Below, piece by piece: positions 7,391-12,487 of a stretch of 12,487 nucleotides of DNA. The position numbers were made by a program, and so were the translations under genes. Source of the DNA: DTKY01 sp037440765 (lineage in GTDB: Bacteria > Acidobacteriota > Terriglobia > Bryobacterales > Bryobacteraceae). The notes beneath the pieces are model-generated. The model did no database searches and had not been told where the DNA came from. It worked only from the letters and a program-made list of their open reading frames with translations. The first letter of the stretch is position 1. Every line of letters begins with the position of its first letter. Where the stretch lies: positions 1 to 12,487 of the forward strand of contig JBBITL010000104.1 in assembly GCA_037440765.1 (NCBI GenBank), written 5' to 3'.

Positions 7391-8773
7391 ATGCTCACCA
7401 GACGAAGTTGGGCGGAGCCGTTCCGGATCAAGGTGGTCGAGCCGGTGCGCCTCACGACGCCGGAGGAGCGCCGCCACGCGCTCCGGGAGGCGGGCTACAA
7501 CACATTCCTGCTCAAGAGCCGCGACGTCTACATCGACCTGCTGACGGACTCCGGCACCTCGGCCATGAGCGACCGCCAGTGGGCCGGCATGATGGTGGGC
7601 GACGAGGCATACGCCGGCAGCGAGAGCTTCTACCGGCTGGAAGCCGCCGTCCGGAGGCGCTACGGCTACCAGCACGTGATCCCGACCCACCAGGGCCGCG
7701 GCGCCGAGCATATCCTGTCACGCATCCTGATCCGCCCCGGAGACGTGGTGGCCGGCAACATGTACTTCACCACCACGCGCCTGCACCAGGAGCTGGCGGG
7801 CGCCAGGTTCGTCGACGTCATCATAGAAGAAGCGCACGAGCCCTCCAGCCGCCATCCGTTCAAAGGGGATGTGGATCTTGAGAAACTCGAGCGGGTTCTC
7901 GCCGGGAACCCGGGCCGGACGCCATACGTGAGCCTGGCGGCCACGGTCAACATGGCGGGCGGACAGCCTATCTCGCTTGCCAACCTCGCCGCCGTGCGCG
8001 AACTTACACGCCGGTACAACGTCAGGATCATTCTCGACGCCACCCGCATCGCCGAGAACGCGTTCTTCATCCAGGAGCGCGAGCCCGGCCAGCAGAACCG
8101 GCCGGTGGCCGACATAGTTCTGGCAATGTGCAACCTCTCCGACGGCTGCACCATGAGCGCGAAGAAGGACCCGCTTGCCAACATCGGCGGGTTCCTGGCG
8201 CTCAACGACCCGGAGCTGGCCGGCGAGGCCCAGAATCTGCTCGTGATCTACGAGGGCCTCCACACCTACGGCGGGATGTCGGGACGCGACATGGAGGCCG
8301 TGGCCATCGGCATCGAGGAATCGGTGCAGGACGACCACATACGCGCCCGCGTGGGGCAGGTGCGGTACCTGGGCGAGAAGCTGACCGCCTGGAACATTCC
8401 CATGGTTCAGCCCATCGGAGGTCACGGCGTGTTCCTCGACGCCCGGGCTTTCCTGCCCGACATGCCGCAGCCGCATTACCCGGCGCAGTCGCTGGCGGCC
8501 GCGCTTTACCTGGACTCTGGCATTCGCGCCATGGAACGCGGCGCGGTGTCGGCCGGGCGCGACCCCGAGACGGGCAAAGAACGGCTCCCCCGCCTGGAAC
8601 TTGTGCGCCTGACCATTCCGCGGCGGGTCTACACGCAGGCGCATATGGACGTGACGGCCGAGTCCGTGCTCGCGCTTTTCGAGGCGCGCCGGTCCATCTC
8701 CGGGCTGAAGATAGTCTACGAGCCGAAGCACCTGCGCTTCTTCCAGGCCCGCTTCGAGCCGCTCGGCTCCTGA
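7391..8773 (+). CDS. tpl: Tyrosine phenol-lyase (PLP beta-eliminating lyase)
   Basis: The enzyme splits L-tyrosine into phenol, pyruvate and ammonia with pyridoxal phosphate; family members also accept DOPA and S-alkylcysteines and can run in reverse. At 460 residues it is collinear with Citrobacter freundii TPL (456). Conserved positions, with TPL numbers in brackets, are Tyr74 (71) in EAYAGS, Arg103 (100) in THQGRG, Thr127 (124) in YFTTTR, Asp216 (214) and Arg219 (217) in DATR, and PLP Lys259 (257) in CTMSAKKD. Arg406 (404) also matches. The residues separating TPL from tryptophanase agree with TPL: Arg383 (381) in AMERG, where tryptophanase has VEIG, and Phe450 (448) in RFFQARF. It has its own strong ribosome site, follows the 77-base gap after E1, and lies 13 bases before the hydrolase gene. 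The pyruvate it releases could feed the neighbouring dehydrogenase complex. No deviating key residue is seen; the natural substrate could still be a tyrosine analogue. Confidence 0.93.
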   Translation: MLTRRSWAEPFRIKVVEPVRLTTPEERRHALREAGYNTFLLKSRDVYIDLLTDSGTSAMSDRQWAGMMVGDEAYAGSESFYRLEAAVRRRYGYQHVIPTHQGRGAEHILSRILIRPGDVVAGNMYFTTTRLHQELAGARFVDVIIEEAHEPSSRHPFKGDVDLEKLERVLAGNPGRTPYVSLAATVNMAGGQPISLANLAAVRELTRRYNVRIILDATRIAENAFFIQEREPGQQNRPVADIVLAMCNLSDGCTMSAKKDPLANIGGFLALNDPELAGEAQNLLVIYEGLHTYGGMSGRDMEAVAIGIEESVQDDHIRARVGQVRYLGEKLTAWNIPMVQPIGGHGVFLDARAFLPDMPQPHYPAQSLAAALYLDSGIRAMERGAVSAGRDPETGKERLPRLELVRLTIPRRVYTQAHMDVTAESVLALFEARRSISGLKIVYEPKHLRFFQARFEPLGS

Positions 8774-8786
8774 AGGGGAAGTCCCG

Positions 8787-10487
8787 ATGTTCTCCACGCG
8801 GTGGCAGACCTCAAAGCGCCAGTACGGGGTGATTCATGAGCGGGACGTGGCGGTGCCGGTTTCGGCCGGCTTCGCCATCGACTGCGACATACTCCGCCCG
8901 GATTCGCCCGGAAGATTCCCCGCTATCCTGTGCTGCTTCCCTTTCTCCAAGGACGCGCAACTGAGGCCCACGCTGCCGGTGGCGGTCTGCCCGCAACTGG
9001 TGATGTGCGAGGGAGGCGACTACAACTTCTACGTCCGCCGCGGCTACGCGCAAGTCTTCGCGAATGTCCGCGGGACCGGCCGCTCAGGCGGCCTGTTCGA
9101 CCACCTCGGCGACGGCACCATCCAGGACGTCTATGAACTGATCGGGTGGCTGGCCGGACAGCCCTGGTGCGACGGCCAGGTGGCCACCTTCGGCACCTCT
9201 TACTTCGCCATGACCGCCAAGCGGGTCGCCGAGCTCAAGCCGCCCTCTCTCAAGACGATCTTCGCCCCCTTCGCCGTGACCGACCAGTACCGCCAGGCCA
9301 TCTTCCAGGGAGGCATCTTCTCGTATGTCTTCCACCAGCACTGGCTGAAGTCGCTGAGCAACCTGAGGGTGCGGAATGGCTACCGGGAACGGATCGGGCA
9401 GGAGGCGTTCGACCACCAGGTGGAGCGGGCGCTCCAGGACCCGGAGATCGCCATGCATCCCGAACTGGTTGAGGTGCTGAAGCATCCCGACCAGGGCGGC
9501 AACATGGTTATCGCCGAATACATACTGAATCCGCTCGACACGGAACACTACCGGGAGAAGTCGCTGCGCTTCAATGTGGATGTCGATATCCCCGGCTACT
9601 TCGGCGGCTGCTGGGCCATGTACAACCTCCACCTGCCGGGGGACTTCCAGAGCTACCTGCACTGGAAAGGGCCGAAGAAGCTCACCGTCGGGCCGCCCTA
9701 CTACCTGGACAGGCCCGTGTATCAATACCACTACGAAAGCCTGCGCTGGTTCGACCACTGGCTCAAGGGCGTCGACACGGGCATCATGGACGAGCCCCCC
9801 ATCCACCTGTTCATCCGCAACACAGGCGAGTGGAAAGCGGCCCACGAATGGCCGCTCCCTGAAACCAGGTGGACCGGGTTCTACCTGCACCAGGACGGGC
9901 TGCTCTCTGAGCACGAGTTCTGGCCGTGGGACTCCTGCACCCGTTTCACCGATTCGCCGCAAGAGCATGGCTCGGCCACGTTCCTGTCGCCGCCGATGGT
10001 GGAAGCCACGGAGGTCTGTGGCCCTCTGGTTCTCAACCTTTACGCCTCCACCACAGACACCGAAGCGCTGTGGTTCGTGAGCTTCTTCGAGGTGGACCCC
10101 TCGGGCAAAGAGCACATCCTTACCCGCGGCTGGCTGCGCGGCTCCCAGAGGAGAGTCGATCCGCAACGGTCTTTGCCCTGGCAGCCGTACCACCCGCACG
10201 ACCGCCGCGAGCCGCTCACACCAGGAGAGGTTTACGAGTTCAATATCGAGATCGCGCCGGCCGGGGTCCTCTTCAGCCCGGGCTCGCGCTTCGGCCTGCG
10301 CATCAAGTGCGCCGACCATGGCGAGACGGCGCGGGATTTTCTGGAGCAGCACAGCCTGGGCCACCTGTGGCGGCCCGCCCGCGCCGAGGTCGCCATCTTC
10401 CACAACAACGAGTTCCCGTCCCGCCTGCTGGTGCCGGTGACCCGTGGCAACCGGCTGGGCACCTTCATGTCGGGCGGCGCGCTATGA
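8787..10487 (+). CDS. CocE/NonD-family alpha/beta hydrolase with atypical active site
   Basis: This 566-residue protein has the layout of the X-Pro dipeptidyl-peptidase S15/CocE group, which cleaves esters and amides with a Ser-Asp-His triad. The hydrolase core (about 1-330) includes ANVRGTGRSGG (92-102), the nucleophile elbow GTSYF with Ser138, and RWFDHWLKGVDTGIMDEPP (320-338). A C-terminal jelly-roll-like domain (about 360-560) includes GPLVLNLYAST and LFSPGSRFGLRI. Where CocE enzymes have an Asp in GGWxD, this protein reads GGCWAMYN (273-280), and where they have GPWxH it reads GPPYYLDRP (302-310). Two of the three usual catalytic residues therefore seem to be absent or moved. There is no signal peptide, so it is probably cytosolic. 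AGGGGAAG precedes the ATG by a few bases, 13 bases after TPL. A substrate linked to TPL, such as a tyrosine ester or amide, is a guess. Confidence 0.82.
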   Translation: MFSTRWQTSKRQYGVIHERDVAVPVSAGFAIDCDILRPDSPGRFPAILCCFPFSKDAQLRPTLPVAVCPQLVMCEGGDYNFYVRRGYAQVFANVRGTGRSGGLFDHLGDGTIQDVYELIGWLAGQPWCDGQVATFGTSYFAMTAKRVAELKPPSLKTIFAPFAVTDQYRQAIFQGGIFSYVFHQHWLKSLSNLRVRNGYRERIGQEAFDHQVERALQDPEIAMHPELVEVLKHPDQGGNMVIAEYILNPLDTEHYREKSLRFNVDVDIPGYFGGCWAMYNLHLPGDFQSYLHWKGPKKLTVGPPYYLDRPVYQYHYESLRWFDHWLKGVDTGIMDEPPIHLFIRNTGEWKAAHEWPLPETRWTGFYLHQDGLLSEHEFWPWDSCTRFTDSPQEHGSATFLSPPMVEATEVCGPLVLNLYASTTDTEALWFVSFFEVDPSGKEHILTRGWLRGSQRRVDPQRSLPWQPYHPHDRREPLTPGEVYEFNIEIAPAGVLFSPGSRFGLRIKCADHGETARDFLEQHSLGHLWRPARAEVAIFHNNEFPSRLLVPVTRGNRLGTFMSGGAL

Positions 10488-10525
10488 TGTACGGTCCGGC
10501 CCGATTCCGCGAGCAGGGATAAACC

Positions 10526-10747
10526 ATGAACCTCATCAGAATCGACAAGAGCATCTGCGAGGGCTGTGCTAAATGCTACACAGCCTGCTGGGTGGATGTC
10601 TTGCGCTGGCATGCCGGCTACAGGCGCCCGGTGGTCGCCTATCCGGAAGACTGCGTGGAGTGCAACTGCTGCGAGATCAACTGCCCTTCGGGAGCGCTCA
10701 CGGTGATCCCCGACTACTCCAAGCCTTTTCCGAACGTGTACGCCTGA
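10526..10747 (+). CDS. Small 2x[4Fe-4S] ferredoxin, likely partner subunit of the flavoprotein
   Basis: The 73-residue protein has two complete four-cysteine clusters: Cys11, Cys14, Cys17, Cys21 (CxxCxxCxxxC) and Cys43, Cys46, Cys49, Cys53 followed by Pro, with an additional Cys48. Each should bind a [4Fe-4S] cluster in the usual cross-linked pattern. The spacing and the RPVVAYPEDC stretch between clusters resemble the N-terminal half of the AprB subunit of adenylylsulfate reductase, but the C-terminal tail of AprB (around 80 residues) is missing. It lies 11 bases upstream of the AprA/fumarate-reductase-like flavoprotein gene, so the two probably form an electron-transfer pair. Its ribosome site is weak (AGGGA), and a 12-codon reading frame overlapping the hydrolase stop ends three bases before this ATG. 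The fold and clusters are certain; the partner is inferred from position. Confidence 0.9.
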   Translation: MNLIRIDKSICEGCAKCYTACWVDVLRWHAGYRRPVVAYPEDCVECNCCEINCPSGALTVIPDYSKPFPNVYA

Positions 10748-10751
10748 GGAG
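10747..10751 (+). promoter_or_regulatory. Ribosome binding site deciding the flavoprotein start
   Basis: AGGAG overlaps the ferredoxin stop codon. It is only one base from the ATG at 10753 but seven bases from the in-frame ATG at 10759, so the latter start is preferred. The overlap also suggests translational coupling with the ferredoxin. Confidence 0.65.
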
Positions 10752-10758
10752 AATGCCC

Positions 10759-12487
10759 ATGACCAGCCTGGAAAGACTCGGACAAGTCATAGACACGGAC
10801 GTGCTGGTGGTCGGCCACGGCGCCGCCGGCGTGGTGGCCGCCATCGCGGCCAAGGAGGCTGACGGCGGCCTGCGGGTCCTGGCCGTGGACAAGGCCTGCG
10901 TGGGCTTTGGCGGCAAGGCGAACAAGGGCGGCGGCCATTGCGCCTTCATCCCGGAAGGCGGGGAGGAGAAGTACGTCGAGTACCACACCCGGAACCTGGG
11001 CGACTACCTCAATGATCAGGATCTCCTGCGGGAGTATGCTTGCTCGACCCGGCAGATTCTGGAGGACATCGAGCGTTGGGGCGTCAAGATTTACGGCAAG
11101 GAGGCGCCCTTCAACGCGCACCCCATGATCCCGTGGAAGCTGGTCACCCTGGACCTGGACTGCCTGATCCACCTGGCCGCGCGGGCCAGAGAACTGGGCG
11201 TGGAGTTTCAGGAGAAGATCACCGTGGTCGATCTCCTGACCAATGCGGGCAGGGTGGTGGGCGCCATCGGCTTCAGCCTGCTCGACGGCGCCACCTACAT
11301 CTACAAAGCCAGAGCCGTGGTGCTGGCCAACGGGAACCAGAACTGGCGGATCATGCGCATGTGGTCAAGCGGCCGGGGCGACGGCATCGCCGCCGCTTAC
11401 CGCGCGGGCGCCAGGATGCGCAACGCCGAGTTCGGAACGTTCGTCAACCTGATCCACACCGCCCACCACATGGTTTCCTACGGCTCTGAGGACCACCTGT
11501 ACAACCGCGAGGGCGTCAGCCTGTCGGACTTCGCCCGTCCCTTCATGAAAGAAAACCCCAACCTGGGGTTTCTCGGCGGAGTGGACCTCGGGGGCAACCA
11601 CGCGCTGTTCATGCATTGGGAGGTGAGGAAGGGCAACGGGCCCATCTACGAGAACGTCGCCGAGAACCACTTTGCCGTCTCCCCGGTGGGGCGCAACCTG
11701 GCGCCCGAGGTCGGGCGCGCTGACGAGATGTGGTACCGTCCTCAGGCGGAGAAGTTCTGGCACCGGCTGCACGACAAGAAGCAGGCCGCCTACGACAGCC
11801 CGGATCCCATGAAGGAGACCATCCCGGGACTGATCGGGGAGTTCGGCCCCGTGTACGTGGACCGGCTGATGGCGACCAGCCTGCCGGGGCTTTTCGCCGC
11901 GGGAGACATCTGCGGCGGAGGCGGGTCCTGGAACGGGGCGGTCCCCACGCCTCCCGGCCGCAACCGCGGCACGGGCCTGATGAACGCATGGTTCACCGCG
12001 CGGCGCGCGGGCCCCTCGGCCGCGCGGCAGGCGGCCTCGGCCGGCGGCGACCCCGATCCCGAACAGGTCCTCTCGATCAAGGAGGAGATCTGCGCGCCGC
12101 TCCGGCGGAAACAGGGCATGACCACGGGTGAGATGGTCTGGCGCATCCAGAATGTGATGCAGCCCATCAAGTACACGGCCTGGAAGCACGAGGCGCGTCT
12201 GAAGGAGGGGCTTGAGATCGTCCTCGGCCTCAAGGACAGGCTGCCCGCGCTGGTGGCGGCCGACCCGCACTACCTGTCGGCGGTGAACGAATGCCGCAGC
12301 ATGGTGCTGGCATCCGAAATGCTCTTCCGGGCGTCGCTGGCCCGCAAGGAAAGCCGCGGCTGGTTCATCCGGGAGGACTACCCCGCGCGCGACGACGCCG
12401 GGATGCTCAAGTGGGTGATACTGCAAAAGCGCGGTGACGAGATGGCGGTTTCCTGCCAGGACGTCCCCATGGGCTCCTACCGCTATC
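10759..12487 (+). CDS. FAD-dependent oxidoreductase, AprA/fumarate reductase flavoprotein-like (3' partial)
   Basis: This is a flavoprotein of the succinate dehydrogenase/fumarate reductase/AprA superfamily. The frame is open for 576 codons to the right edge with no stop. The dinucleotide motif VVGHGAAG (17-24) begins the FAD domain, a capping domain follows from about 220, and the second FAD contact is LFAAGDICGGGGSWNGA (378-394). The end (ESRGWFIREDYPARDD, 531-546, then KWVILQKR and VPMGSY) parallels the C terminus of AprA, so only a few residues are probably missing. The histidine used for covalent FAD attachment in succinate dehydrogenase is not visible: the region reads GGKANKGGGHCAF, suggesting non-covalent FAD. 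The typical succinate-site HPTG motif is also not seen, so a fumarate substrate is not supported. With the preceding ferredoxin it resembles an AprBA-like two-subunit reductase or dehydrogenase of unknown substrate. I do not see evidence for true adenylylsulfate reductase activity. Confidence 0.85.
   Translation, partial: MTSLERLGQVIDTDVLVVGHGAAGVVAAIAAKEADGGLRVLAVDKACVGFGGKANKGGGHCAFIPEGGEEKYVEYHTRNLGDYLNDQDLLREYACSTRQILEDIERWGVKIYGKEAPFNAHPMIPWKLVTLDLDCLIHLAARARELGVEFQEKITVVDLLTNAGRVVGAIGFSLLDGATYIYKARAVVLANGNQNWRIMRMWSSGRGDGIAAAYRAGARMRNAEFGTFVNLIHTAHHMVSYGSEDHLYNREGVSLSDFARPFMKENPNLGFLGGVDLGGNHALFMHWEVRKGNGPIYENVAENHFAVSPVGRNLAPEVGRADEMWYRPQAEKFWHRLHDKKQAAYDSPDPMKETIPGLIGEFGPVYVDRLMATSLPGLFAAGDICGGGGSWNGAVPTPPGRNRGTGLMNAWFTARRAGPSAARQAASAGGDPDPEQVLSIKEEICAPLRRKQGMTTGEMVWRIQNVMQPIKYTAWKHEARLKEGLEIVLGLKDRLPALVAADPHYLSAVNECRSMVLASEMLFRASLARKESRGWFIREDYPARDDAGMLKWVILQKRGDEMAVSCQDVPMGSYRY

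Noticed and set aside
7391..8773. Tryptophanase instead of tyrosine phenol-lyase
   Set aside because: The MERG motif with Arg383, the DGCTMS stretch before the PLP lysine and the RFFQARF end match tyrosine phenol-lyase; tryptophanase has VEIG and a different end.
9084..10403. Long minus-strand open frame (439 codons) opposite the hydrolase gene
   Set aside because: It is antisense to a well-supported gene, rich in Gly, Val, Arg and Leu without family motifs, and typical of shadow frames in GC-rich DNA. The same applies to long minus-strand frames at 4863-5990, 7718-8797 and 11365-12426.
10759..12487. Succinate dehydrogenase or true adenylylsulfate reductase
   Set aside because: No covalent-FAD histidine or HPTG-type succinate motif is visible, the ferredoxin subunit is far shorter than AprB or SdhB, and no partner genes of either pathway are in the window.

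Overview
The window is a compact, GC-rich bacterial stretch carrying nine protein genes, all on the + strand. Gaps between them are only about 10 to 80 bases, and codon third positions are mostly G or C. No RNA genes, CRISPR arrays, insertion sequences, transposases or integrases are visible, and no gap exceeds 80 bases. It reads as one long catabolic operon, or two operons end to end. Both edges cut through genes: the first lacks its 5' end and the last its 3' end. The host cannot be fixed from sequence alone. The TIM-barrel sugar isomerase style and a GAGCG-type intergenic repeat remind me of Acidobacteriota (Bryobacterales/Solibacter-like), but this is a tentative impression.

Module 1 (bases 1-7313) joins carbohydrate-type enzymes to a lipoate-dependent 2-oxoacid dehydrogenase complex. 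In order these are a xylose-isomerase-like TIM-barrel isomerase/epimerase (5' partial), a long transaldolase-family protein with the Schiff-base lysine, a dihydrolipoyl acyltransferase (E2), a dihydrolipoyl dehydrogenase (E3), and a single-chain E1 in which the alpha and beta subunits of the thiamine-diphosphate dehydrogenase are fused. All three complex components are present and their key residues are intact. The E1 substrate is not determined by sequence; pyruvate, a branched-chain 2-oxoacid, or an acetoin-like hydroxyketone/diketone are all possible.

Module 2 (bases 7391-12487) starts after the largest gap, 77 bases, which holds the small repeat. It encodes a tyrosine phenol-lyase with every diagnostic residue, a CocE/NonD-type alpha/beta-hydrolase whose usual catalytic Asp and His are not where expected, a small 2x[4Fe-4S] ferredoxin, and an FAD flavoprotein similar in layout to AprA and fumarate reductase (3' partial). 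The last two look like a two-subunit redox enzyme.

A working model, which is inference: the hydrolase handles an ester- or amide-like substrate, tyrosine phenol-lyase splits an aromatic amino acid into a phenol, pyruvate and ammonia, and the dehydrogenase complex oxidises pyruvate (or a sugar-derived keto compound) to an acyl-CoA. The flavoprotein-ferredoxin pair would carry out a linked oxidation or reduction. The combination is unusual and I do not recognise it as a described pathway.
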